This document shows, in pieces, positions 1 to 6,757 of a stretch of DNA of 21,488 nt (position 1 is its first letter; every line of letters begins with the position of its first letter). Under the pieces are notes generated by a model that was not told where the DNA came from, did not search any database, and saw only the letters and a list, made by a program, of their open reading frames with translations. This stretch comes from WHSP01 sp964424945 (GTDB lineage: Bacteria > Gemmatimonadota > Gemmatimonadetes > Longimicrobiales > Longimicrobiaceae): NCBI GenBank assembly GCA_964424945.1, contig CAYRLB010000043.1, forward strand, positions 1 to 21,488, given 5' to 3'. Position numbers and translations under genes: made by a program.

Positions 1-39
1 CCGATGCCCCTTACGACACACCGTCGTGAGGGGCATCGG
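1..39. terminator. Long perfect hairpin, possible terminator
   Basis: Positions 1-17 pair with 23-39: a 17-bp stem with one T·G pair (12 with 28) around a 5-nt loop. It begins with CCGATGCCCC and ends with GGGGCATCGG. The T·G pair is tolerated in a plus-strand transcript, whereas the minus-strand RNA would have an A·C mismatch, which hints at plus-strand use. No U-tract follows on the plus strand, and the minus-strand tail lies outside the window. A terminator of an upstream plus-strand gene is the simplest reading. Confidence 0.5.
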
Positions 40-481
40 CATTTAACCCTGCTCCAGTACACCCACCCCCGTTCCGCCTCCGGTAAAGCCGGTAAAACTC
101 TTCTGCATCCCGCGATCCCGTGATAGCGCGTATGACCTCCCCCCGGGTATGGACCCGGATGACTCGCCGGCAAATCCTGGATCGTTATGATCTGGGCCCT
201 GGACTTCTTCGCTTTCGGACCAAGGCAGGCGTGCCATGACAGCTGAAGCGCATGGATTCCACTGTGTCCGCTCTTCGCATCGAGCCTTAGCAATGCATGG
301 CACATCGGGGGAAGCGACTAGGTGACGACTCATCCCATATGCCAGCAGCTTCTGCTCCCAGTGCCGCGATGCGGTCAGTGTGACAGCAGGGAACGTCGTC
401 GTGTGGGGACTTCGGTGAGTTGCGGGGCGTCCGTCCGCTGCTCTGGTTTGGAGGGTAAGATCGGAGCGGAGGGTTAGCAGC
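40..481. other. Intergenic stretch without a convincing gene
   Basis: A minus-strand reading frame of 146 codons spans this stretch. Its only start is a TTG inside the terminator of the neighbouring gene. Its third codon positions are far less GC-rich than in the real genes around it, and I recognise no domain in the translation. It ends just before the hairpin at 1-39. The base composition is visibly lower in GC than the rest of the window. I treat it as non-coding or as a decayed remnant. Confidence 0.5.
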
Positions 482-511
482 AAAAAAAAGAGCGGCCCGG
501 GGGGGCCGCTC
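482..511 (-). terminator. Rho-independent terminator of the cytochrome c gene
   Basis: Read on the minus strand, GAGCGGCCC (511-503) and GGGCCGCTC (498-490) form a perfect 9-bp stem with a 4-nt C loop, followed at once by eight T residues (489-482). It starts 27 nt after the stop codon of the cytochrome c gene at 539-970. It is the clearest intrinsic terminator in the window. Confidence 0.93.
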
Positions 512-538
512 CAGAGCTACATCAGGCAAGTCGACGCA

Positions 539-970
539 TCAAAGCGACGCGACGTACGCCGAAACCGCCTCGATCTGATCGTCGCTGAGGCTGACGCCGC
601 CCATCGGGAGCATCGGAGCCGGGTGCTCCTTCGGGTTGGGCACACCCTCGCGGACGATCGTCGCAATCTGCGGCTGAATCGGCTGCGACGGGTCAATCCA
701 GAGCCAGTTATCGTCGGTCAGGCTCGGGGCGAGCGCCGTGCCTACACCGCCCGTTCCGTGGCAGGTCATGCAGATGCCTGCACCGTTGTAGATCTCCTGG
801 CCCTGAGCGACCAGATCAGCAGGGGGCGCCGCCTCATCAGCAGGTGCCGCCGGAACCGTAGAGGGCGTCGAAGCCGTTTGCGTATCCTCTGCATCGCCGC
901 CACCACACGCCGCCACCATCCCCAGCATCATCATCGCCGCCGCAGGGCGGACCAGAAACCGTTTGCTCAT
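539..970 (-). CDS. Lipoprotein monohaem cytochrome c
   Basis: The 143-aa product is a small class I-type cytochrome c that should carry electrons at the outer face of a membrane. Residues 1-22 form a lipoprotein signal ending in a VAAC lipobox (Cys22). An Ala/Pro-rich linker (about 25-52) leads to the haem domain. CMTCH at 67-71 binds haem, and Met120 or Met123 in a PMLPMGG stretch is the likely sixth ligand. The ATG at 970 is chosen because the lipoprotein signal begins there and GGAGAGG lies just upstream; the frame stays open further 5' but reads as non-coding. A perfect terminator follows. The gene lies 79 nt downstream of the DUF59 gene and may share its transcript. A clear paralogue sits at 13246-13770. 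The redox partner is unknown. Confidence 0.9.
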   Translation of the reverse strand: MSKRFLVRPAAAMMMLGMVAACGGGDAEDTQTASTPSTVPAAPADEAAPPADLVAQGQEIYNGAGICMTCHGTGGVGTALAPSLTDDNWLWIDPSQPIQPQIATIVREGVPNPKEHPAPMLPMGGVSLSDDQIEAVSAYVASL

Positions 971-1020
971 TATCCTCTCCTCGGTTGATCTGTCGGGGCG
1001 GCACGGCCGTCCCGGAGAAG

Positions 1021-1039
1021 CGCCACCTAGTGGGTGGCG
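1021..1039. other. Hairpin between the DUF59 and cytochrome c genes
   Basis: CGCCACC (1021-1027) pairs with GGTGGCG (1033-1039) around a 5-nt loop. It lies in the 79-nt spacer between the two minus-strand genes. There is no T-run on either side, so it is a weak terminator or an mRNA processing or stability element at best. Confidence 0.35.
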
Positions 1040-1049
1040 TTGGCAACAA

Positions 1050-1346
1050 TCAAAGCCCCAAAGCGGAACGGATGAGAGGCGGAATTCGCTCCGCCGTCCA
1101 CGGTGGGGTGAAGGTAAGCTCGACGTTCGCGCTATCGACACCTTCCACACCCTCGACCGCCTCTCGCGCCTGGTTCACAATCTCGCCGGCAACCGGACAC
1201 GCCGGCGACGTAAGTGACATGGTCACATCGACGTGAGCGGCGTCTACACGGATGTCATAAATCAGGCCAAGAACAACCAGGTCGATGTTCAACTCCGGAT
1301 CCTTGACCTTCCGCAGTGCCTTTCGAACCTCAGCCTCTGTAACCAT
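1050..1346 (-). CDS. DUF59 / MIP18-family (SufT-like) iron-sulfur assembly protein
   Basis: The 98-aa protein is a stand-alone DUF59 domain. The diagnostic features are DPELN at residues 16-20 followed by a DLGLIY-like run (VVLGLIYD), and TSPACP with the conserved Cys50. Family members (SufT, the MIP18 domain, the PaaD N-terminus) act as auxiliary factors in Fe-S cluster assembly or insertion into target proteins. The start is the ATG at 1346, preceded on the minus strand by AGGACAGGTG; an in-frame upstream ATG (1400) would add 18 residues of unlikely sequence. No other suf gene is nearby, so the precise target is unknown. It is divergent from the phosphofructokinase gene across 194 nt. Confidence 0.88.
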   Translation of the reverse strand: MVTEAEVRKALRKVKDPELNIDLVVLGLIYDIRVDAAHVDVTMSLTSPACPVAGEIVNQAREAVEGVEGVDSANVELTFTPPWTAERIPPLIRSALGL

Positions 1347-1540
1347 TTTCACCTGTCCTTCTGCTGTCGCAACCGGAATGCCGTACGATGCAGTGAGCAT
1401 ACCGATTCCGGCTGTGGATTGTCAAACCCGCGGCCAGGTCAGATGGTCGCGACTCCGACGGCCCGATAAATTCGGAGACCATCGCTTCGAAAAGTTCGTA
1501 GCCAGCGAACGTCACGCCGGACAGAGAAAGATTAGAGTCG

Positions 1541-2644
1541 ATGACACAGAAACCCGCAGGGATCCGCCGAATTGCCATCAACACGGGTGGAGGAGATGCA
1601 CCCGGTCTGAACGCCGTCATCCGCGCCGCCACGCTGGCCGCCGTCCAGCGCGGCTGGGAAGTGCTGGGAATCCGGCGGGGATACACCGGCTTGCTGGAAG
1701 GGGAGGTGGACGGCGAACCCGGCATCCTCCCACTTACCGCCAACGCGGTCCGGGGGATCACACACCTCGGCGGCACGATCCTCGGGACGACGACCCGCGG
1801 CAATCCCTTCGGTCTCGAAGTCCGTCAGTCCGACGGCACCTGGGGGGTGACCGACCGATCGGATGAGATCCTCACCCGCTTCCGGGAGCTGGAAATCGAC
1901 GCCCTTATCGCGATCGGTGGCGACGGGTCGCTGAACATCGCGAATGAGCTGAACAAGAGGGGCCTGCCCGTCATCGGGGTGCCGAAGACGATCGACAACG
2001 ATCTGGCCGCTACCGATATGACTTTCGGCTTCCAGACGGCCGTCGAGGTGGCGACGGACGCCATCGGTCGGCTCCACTCGACCGCCGAGGCGCATCAGCG
2101 GGCTATGGTCGTCCAGGTGATGGGCCGGCACACGGGGTGGATCGCGCTGGAGTCGGGCCTCGCGGGCGGCGCGGATGTCATCGTCATTCCGGAGATCCCC
2201 TTCCGGACGGAGGCAATCGTCGAGAAGGTCCTCGAGCGCGACAGAACGGGGCGACGCTTCAGCATTGTGGTGATCGCCGAGGGGGCGAGGCCAGCGGGCG
2301 GCGAGCCGAGTTATGCGGACAGCAGCGGCCGCTATGGCGGGATCGCCGAGCGCCTGGCGGAGGACATCGAGCGGCTCGCCGCGAAGGAAACGCGCACCCT
2401 CGTCCTGGGCCATATCCAGCGGGGAGGGACGCCGATCGCCTACGATCGCAACCTCGCACTCCGTTTCGGCGCCGCGGCGGTTCGGTGCATCGGCGAGGGG
2501 AGGCTCGGAACGATGGTCGCCCTGAGGAGCCAGACCATCGAGGCGGTACCCCTCGAAGCGGCCGTGAAGGAGCTGAAGGTGGTGCCGCTCGACAGCGACA
2601 CGATCATGACGGCCCGGCAGCTCGGGGTGTCACTCGGCGACTGA
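1541..2644 (+). CDS. pfkA: 6-phosphofructokinase (group III type)
   Basis: The 367-aa enzyme phosphorylates fructose 6-phosphate to fructose 1,6-bisphosphate in cytosolic glycolysis. Visible PFK motifs are GGGDAPGLNAVIR (16-28), GGDGS (126-130), PKTIDND (148-154, with Asp152 at the catalytic-base position), MGRHTGW (194-200) and PEIPF (217-221). The phosphoryl-donor positions are mixed. Gly129 in GGDGS is the residue typical of ATP-dependent enzymes, where PPi enzymes have Asp. Lys149 is the residue typical of PPi enzymes, where E. coli PfkA has Gly. From family knowledge this Gly/Lys pair occurs in group III ATP-PFKs, so ATP is the likelier donor but is not proven. The length fits the family. 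The Shine-Dalgarno sequence is weak. No glycolytic neighbour is present. Confidence 0.93.
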   Translation: MTQKPAGIRRIAINTGGGDAPGLNAVIRAATLAAVQRGWEVLGIRRGYTGLLEGEVDGEPGILPLTANAVRGITHLGGTILGTTTRGNPFGLEVRQSDGTWGVTDRSDEILTRFRELEIDALIAIGGDGSLNIANELNKRGLPVIGVPKTIDNDLAATDMTFGFQTAVEVATDAIGRLHSTAEAHQRAMVVQVMGRHTGWIALESGLAGGADVIVIPEIPFRTEAIVEKVLERDRTGRRFSIVVIAEGARPAGGEPSYADSSGRYGGIAERLAEDIERLAAKETRTLVLGHIQRGGTPIAYDRNLALRFGAAAVRCIGEGRLGTMVALRSQTIEAVPLEAAVKELKVVPLDSDTIMTARQLGVSLGD

Positions 2645-2665
2645 TCCTGCCATTCGGGGGCGCAT

Positions 2666-2681
2666 CGGCGGGGAGCCGCCG
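2666..2681 (+). terminator. Weak hairpin after the phosphofructokinase gene
   Basis: CGGCGG and CCGCCG form a 6-bp stem with a 4-nt loop, 21 nt after the pfkA stop. No T-run follows, so termination would be inefficient or factor-dependent. The 237-nt stretch between pfkA and the next gene shows nothing else. Confidence 0.3.
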
Positions 2682-2881
2682 CGCTTCCCGGAAGGCCATC
2701 GGATGACGGGCGTGACCGGCGCGTTAGTTTCCGCCAGGGCAATGCGTTGACCGGATTCGGAAAATCCGACACATTCCACCGGCTGTCCGGTCTGTCGGAA
2801 GAAGAAGGGGAGCTGGGCTGGCGTGCTCGTAACGTCGTCCGTCGCCGCTCTCGACCACGACTCACGCTCAATCGTTCGTGC

Positions 2882-3898
2882 ATGACACGACCATCCGACA
2901 ACGATCTGCTCCCGGTAGTGGGAGCGAAGGAGCAGGAAAGGGCTGGAGCGAGCGTTGCGGATGGTGGAGCCGAGGGATCCGTCGCCCGTCAGCTCATCGA
3001 GATGCGGAGCCTGGTCGAGATGGAGGCCCGTGTCCTGGACGCCGTTCGGGATTCGGTTGGGGGCGGCTGGGTCGCGCTCTACCGCTTCGCAGAGGGGCGC
3101 TACCGTCTGCGTCAGGCGCTGGAGGTTGACGACATCCCGCTCCCCGACAACCTCTCGGCTGCGTTCAGCGAGAGTCTTCTGACCGGACCGGTGTCGACCT
3201 GGATCGATGAGACGCCTTCCTTTCAGGAGATCTTCCCGGAGGGAACGGCGCTCATCAGGATGCGGGCGGAATTCGATCATCTTCCCGCACTTCTCCTGCT
3301 GGGAAGGAACGACCTCGTCGACGGACGCTGCCCGGACGACGTCCAGAGGGTCATCGAGGTGTGCGCCATCGCACTCCGCAACGCAGAGCTCGTGGAGAGG
3401 CTGCAGTCGGAGGTCTTCATCGACTTCCTCACAAACTGCTACAATCGACGGGCCTTCGAGGAGCACCTGACGGTTGAGATGGTGAGGGCCCGGCGCTACG
3501 ATCGCGCGCTCTGCGTTCTCCTGCTCGATCTGGACGACTTCAAGCGCATCAACGATACGCAGGGCCACCCGCAGGGCGATTACGTCCTGCAGCGGGTCGC
3601 GGAGGCGCTGAGGACGGCGTTTCGCACGACCGACCGGGTGTGTCGGTATGGCGGCGACGAGTTTGCGGTGATCTTCCCGGAGACGACGAGGGATGATGTG
3701 ATGCTGCTCGCGAAGCGCGTGCGCCGCAGAATCGCGCGGCTCTTCCCGGACGACATCATCCATTCGGCGATCACCGCCAGCATCGGGGTGGCGTGCTACA
3801 CCGGGGACGCCCGCCGGGCCGATGAGTTCATCGGTGCGGCCGACAGGGCGCTCTACCTCGCGAAGAACCAGGGACGCAACCGGGTCGTGGCGAGCTGA
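2882..3898 (+). CDS. Diguanylate cyclase with N-terminal GAF-like sensor (GGDEF)
   Basis: From the ATG at 2882 the product is 338 aa. Residues of about 40-170 look like a GAF-type sensor fold (WVALYRFAEGRYRLR opening, helix ending in ALRNAELVERLQSEVF); this domain call is tentative. The C-terminal half is a complete GGDEF domain: DFLTNCYNRRAF at 181-192, LLLDLDDFKRIND, and the active-site GGDEF at 257-261. It should make c-di-GMP from two GTP in the cytosol. RTTD at 248-251, exactly five residues before GGDEF, is an intact RxxD inhibitory site, so product feedback is expected. No membrane segment is seen. The frame is open upstream to a TTG at 2747, but those codons read as arginine-rich, non-coding sequence. 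Neither start has a good Shine-Dalgarno. Confidence 0.88.
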   Translation: MTRPSDNDLLPVVGAKEQERAGASVADGGAEGSVARQLIEMRSLVEMEARVLDAVRDSVGGGWVALYRFAEGRYRLRQALEVDDIPLPDNLSAAFSESLLTGPVSTWIDETPSFQEIFPEGTALIRMRAEFDHLPALLLLGRNDLVDGRCPDDVQRVIEVCAIALRNAELVERLQSEVFIDFLTNCYNRRAFEEHLTVEMVRARRYDRALCVLLLDLDDFKRINDTQGHPQGDYVLQRVAEALRTAFRTTDRVCRYGGDEFAVIFPETTRDDVMLLAKRVRRRIARLFPDDIIHSAITASIGVACYTGDARRADEFIGAADRALYLAKNQGRNRVVAS

Positions 3899-4048
3899 GG
3901 TTGCCGCTCGGGCACGCTACAGTGACAGCGAAGGGAAGATCGGCAGGGAGACCACGCGCAGCGCGCGGCAGGAGGAGAAATGCGGAAGGGGCGAAGCGGA
4001 TCGGGTTGGTCGGCTCCCCGGACGCGATACAACATGGAAGGCAGGGAG

Positions 4049-4345
4049 ATGGAGTTATCGTCACGGCAGCGGGGTCAGCTAAAGTCGCTGGCGCATCATC
4101 TGAAGCCGATCCACCAGATCGGCAAGGAGGGTGTGACGGAGCAGGGAATCAGGGCGATCGATGATGCCTTTGCGCATCGTGAACTGCTCAAGGTCAAGGT
4201 TCAGGAAGCGGCGCCCCTCTCGGCTGCGGAGGCTGGCGCCGAGATCGTGCAACAGCTCGCGGAGGTGCATCACGTCCAGACGATCGGGAGGACGATCGTG
4301 CTGTACAGGCCCCACCCGAAGAAGCCGGAAATCGTTCTGAAGTGA
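4049..4345 (+). CDS. yhbY: YhbY-family (CRS1-YhbY/CRM) RNA-binding protein
   Basis: The 98-aa protein is a single CRM domain of the type associated with ribosome precursors. Features are an N-terminal helix (LSSRQRGQLKSLAHHLKP), the GKEGVT loop at 25-30 that corresponds to the family GxxG RNA-contact motif, and a C-terminal strand TIVLYRPHPKKPEI. Length and layout match bacterial YhbY, which binds pre-50S particles and acts in ribosome assembly. The ATG at 4049 follows GGAAGG by about 7 nt; an in-frame ATG at 4034 is an alternative. Its 3' end lies next to a scaffold fault, but the reading frame is intact. Confidence 0.9.
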   Translation: MELSSRQRGQLKSLAHHLKPIHQIGKEGVTEQGIRAIDDAFAHRELLKVKVQEAAPLSAAEAGAEIVQQLAEVHHVQTIGRTIVLYRPHPKKPEIVLK

Positions 4346-4348
4346 TTC

Positions 4349-4589
4349 GTCGGGCGGGGGGGCGGGTGCGGTTGATTCTGCCGCGGGGGCCCCCCCCCCC
4401 CCCCCCCCCCCCACGACCCCCCCCCCCCTGGATAAAAAACACCCGTGCCACCCGCCCCAAGACCGGAAAACCCNNNNNNNNNNCGATGGTGATATACCGG
4501 CCCCACCGGATCATGCCGGAATCCTTGCTTATTTTTTTATTGGGGGGGGGGGGGGGTAGCGGTTGATTCTGCTGCGGGACCCGCCCGAC
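4349..4589. terminator. Bidirectional hairpin split by an assembly fault
   Basis: GTCGGGCGGG at 4349-4358 is exactly complementary to CCCGCCCGAC at 4580-4589. A GCGG...CCGC pair (GCGG near 4368-4371, CCGC at 4380-4384) lies inside. If the duplicated 191 bases are removed, the arms lie about 30 nt apart. They then form a strong stem between the convergent yhbY and L,D-transpeptidase genes, where a shared terminator is expected. The coordinates span the artefact, so the true element is shorter. Confidence 0.45.
4388..4578. other. Assembly artefact: homopolymers, 10-N gap and duplicated flank
   Basis: This contains a run of more than 20 C, another of about 13 C, ten N (4474-4483), a T7 run and a run of about 14 G. 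Bases 4484-4578 are an error-rich copy of 4293-4387, and 4388-4473 is an error-rich copy of 4579-4664. Both copies are offset by the same 191 bases. It is best read as two contig ends that truly overlap but were joined with a gap. It should not be annotated as sequence of the organism. Confidence 0.88.
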
Positions 4590-4615
4590 CACCCCCACCC
4601 TCAGCTCCGGCCCCT

Positions 4616-5491
4616 TTAGTAGATAAAGACCTCCGTTCCGACCGGCACATTCTCGTACATCCACAGGATGTCCGCGCGAAGCATCCGGATGCACCCCGCG
4701 CTCGCCGCCGTTCCGACCGACGCCTCATTGTTGGTCCCGTGGAAGTAGTAGCCGTCCCGCATCTCCAGCTTGGCGGCCCCCAGAACCCCCGTATGGCGAC
4801 GCTGTGGGCTTCCGTAGGGCGGAATGTAGATCACCCCGTCGGCGATGGGTTCCTTGCCAGCGGGATAACCGGCCAGCGCGTCAGGCGCCGCGTTGCTCAT
4901 GTTCACCACCCGAAGGCCCTGAGCCTGCGCGATCTTGTGATAGTGCCAGTCGGGGGGAACCCACACCGGATCCCGCTCCTTGGCCGTGATCGTCATGCGT
5001 CCGCGCGGTGTCTGGAATCGCTGCGTTCTCCCGCCCATCACGAGCGTCTGTCCTGACCCCACCGCGACCGGCGCGGTGAAGATCGTATCCTCACCCTGCA
5101 GGTACCAGACGCGCTTCTCTTCCAGACTCACGACGAGGTAGGGCGCGCTCTCCACATCGAGTGCGCCGACCCGGGCCTCCAGCGCCGCCACCGTATCGCT
5201 CAGCTGCCGCACCTCGACGGACTCCTTCTGCAGGAGGAACTGCAGCGCCTTCGAATCGCGGGAATACGCGATCTGTGCAACATCGCGCTCGAAGCGGGCG
5301 TTGAGGGCGAAGACCGTCGTTCCCGCGAACAGGAGAAGAAGGATCACCACCGAGGCAATCGCCATCCAGACGCTGGACCGGTGATCGAAGATGATGCGAC
5401 GGAGGCGTCCTCCCGGGGTGAAGTTGCGGCGTTCGCCGGTCGTCGGGGGGCGCTCCCGGCGCTCCTGCGAGGGCAGGTCGTCTCTGCTCAT
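4616..5491 (-). CDS. Membrane-anchored L,D-transpeptidase (YkuD)
   Basis: The 291-aa protein has a cytoplasmic Arg-rich N-terminus, one membrane segment at about 42-63, an extracytoplasmic coiled-coil-like stretch (65-110) and a YkuD catalytic domain (about 116-291). The active-site signature is complete: His251 in HGTNN, then SAGCIRM at 264-270 with nucleophile Cys267 and Arg269. Family members form 3-3 peptidoglycan cross-links or attach lipoproteins to peptidoglycan, using the Cys as acyl acceptor. The start ATG overlaps the stop of the upstream gene by one base (TGATG), so translation is probably coupled. The C-terminus ends VFIY. The stop (4616-4618) lies close to the assembly fault but is not affected by it. 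Confidence 0.93.
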   Translation of the reverse strand: MSRDDLPSQERRERPPTTGERRNFTPGGRLRRIIFDHRSSVWMAIASVVILLLLFAGTTVFALNARFERDVAQIAYSRDSKALQFLLQKESVEVRQLSDTVAALEARVGALDVESAPYLVVSLEEKRVWYLQGEDTIFTAPVAVGSGQTLVMGGRTQRFQTPRGRMTITAKERDPVWVPPDWHYHKIAQAQGLRVVNMSNAAPDALAGYPAGKEPIADGVIYIPPYGSPQRRHTGVLGAAKLEMRDGYYFHGTNNEASVGTAASAGCIRMLRADILWMYENVPVGTEVFIY

Positions 5492-6201
5492 CAGTAGATG
5501 TATACCGGGGTGTCGACGGAAATTGCGTCGAAGATCGCCGCAAGATCGTCTTCCCGTTCCACGATAAAGCCGGCCGGCCGAGCGCCGGCGGCAAAGGGAC
5601 CCGTTGCGGGGCGCGTATGGATTTCGGTCCCGTCGTCCAGCCTGAGGAGATAGCTGCCAAGCCCGTCTTCGATGCTACGCGCCGAGGCGGATGGCACCTC
5701 CTCACCCCTGGCGTGGTAAACCCATTCAGGAACCAGGAGGTCCGCGTCGCGCTCCTTCTCCACCAGATGTCGCTCGCCGAGTGCCTGAACGAGGCGCCAG
5801 CTCCGGCCATCGGGCCCCGCTACCGTCGAGTCCGGCCCGACGGTGATCGGGACTTCCCGAAGGGTCGCGTCACCGTGGCGGAGCGAAAGGGTGGAGTCGG
5901 TGATACTGATCGCGAGGTGCACCGAATTTTCCTCGACCGCGCGAAGCCGTAGCTCACGCTGCAGAAGCGCCACCGCGAGCTCACTGCGCCTCGCCTGCGA
6001 ATTCAGAATACGGTCGCGGGTTTCCCGCTCCGTCTCCGACATGCGGGCGTCGTAACTGGCTGCCTGGCTGCGGTACTGCGGGATCCGGAGCGCCATTGCA
6101 ACCGTCGCGATAAGAAGCACCACGCCGACAGTCGTCATCCCCCAGAAGAAGAGTGGATGATCGCGCTTGAGGTCGTTGATGTCTTCCCGGAGTCGTCCCA
6201 T
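5491..6201 (-). CDS. Catalytically dead L,D-transpeptidase paralogue (pseudoenzyme)
   Basis: The 236-aa protein has the same plan as its downstream neighbour: charged N-terminus, one membrane segment (about 18-38), a coiled-coil-like region (45-92), a beta-rich domain and a C-terminus ending VYIY. Aligning the C-termini by eye puts His195 on the catalytic His251 of the neighbour. PAGFIVE (209-215) falls on SAGCIRM, so Ser, Cys and Arg are replaced by Pro, Phe and Val. There is no Cys anywhere in the protein. It cannot act as a YkuD transpeptidase. It may bind peptidoglycan or regulate or scaffold the active partner; that role is inference. It is the first gene of a two-gene operon with a one-base overlap. 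I see no strong Shine-Dalgarno at the chosen ATG. Confidence 0.82.
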   Translation of the reverse strand: MGRLREDINDLKRDHPLFFWGMTTVGVVLLIATVAMALRIPQYRSQAASYDARMSETERETRDRILNSQARRSELAVALLQRELRLRAVEENSVHLAISITDSTLSLRHGDATLREVPITVGPDSTVAGPDGRSWRLVQALGERHLVEKERDADLLVPEWVYHARGEEVPSASARSIEDGLGSYLLRLDDGTEIHTRPATGPFAAGARPAGFIVEREDDLAAIFDAISVDTPVYIY

Positions 6202-6247
6202 CGTCGTAGCGACTGGTCAGGTGGAATTGGTGTCGGCGCAACATGCG

Positions 6248-6266
6248 TACCCGGCAACTGCCGGTA
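6248..6266. promoter_or_regulatory. Inverted repeat in a divergent promoter region
   Basis: CCGGCA-AC-TGCCGG at 6251-6264 is a perfect 6-bp inverted repeat, extended by TA/TA on each side with one bulged base. It sits in the 93-nt space between the divergent L,D-transpeptidase operon (start 6201) and the DUF423 gene (start 6295), a natural place for an operator. No regulator can be assigned. Confidence 0.35.
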
Positions 6267-6294
6267 AGATTCACATACTCAACGACTTATAGAG

Positions 6295-6702
6295 ATGACC
6301 GGGACTGCTCGGCGACTATTCCTTGCGGGTACGCTGCTCGCCTTCCTCGGGGTGGCCGCAGGCGCGTTCGGCGCACACTGGCTGAGGAGTTTCGTGCCGG
6401 CCGATCTGCTGACGGTGTTCGAGACGGGCGCACGCTACCAGATGTACCATTCATTCGGGCTCATCCTTGCAGCGCTGACTCTGGCGAGGTGGCCGGGTGC
6501 CTCCGCCGCCGCCGCGGGACGTCTCTTCATACTCGGAATTCTGCTCTTCTCCGGAAGCCTGTACCTGATGGCGCTGACGGGGATTCGGTGGCTCGGCGCG
6601 ATCACACCGCTCGGCGGCGTCGCCTTCCTCGCGGGCTGGGCATGCCTCGCGATGGCGGTTCTGAAGGCTCCAGTCGAGAGAACACCGGCCAGCAGCATCT
6701 GA
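6295..6702 (+). CDS. DUF423 family small integral membrane protein (YgdD-like)
   Basis: The 135-aa protein has four hydrophobic segments (about 7-27, 48-65, 75-95, 98-122). It shows the family's N-terminal pattern LGVAAGAFGAHWLR and the ETGARYQMYHSFGL stretch typical of DUF423/YgdD proteins. The biochemical function of the family is not established. The ATG directly follows the divergent region, and no clear Shine-Dalgarno is seen, so a short-leader or leaderless transcript is possible. The next gene starts 55 nt downstream on the same strand and may be cotranscribed. Confidence 0.85.
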   Translation: MTGTARRLFLAGTLLAFLGVAAGAFGAHWLRSFVPADLLTVFETGARYQMYHSFGLILAALTLARWPGASAAAAGRLFILGILLFSGSLYLMALTGIRWLGAITPLGGVAFLAGWACLAMAVLKAPVERTPASSI

Positions 6703-6757
6703 GAACCGGACGGGCGATGAACGCTCACGGTCGATTCATCCGCCACAGGAGGGCAAT

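Noticed and set aside
43..483. 146-codon minus-strand frame
   Set aside because: Its TTG start lies inside a terminator. Third positions are not GC-biased like real genes here, and no motif is recognised.
4388..4560. Poly-C and poly-G tracts as a phase-variable or structural repeat
   Set aside because: They sit at failed contig ends, beside an N gap, inside a register-perfect duplicate of the flanks. Sequencing artefact explains them fully.
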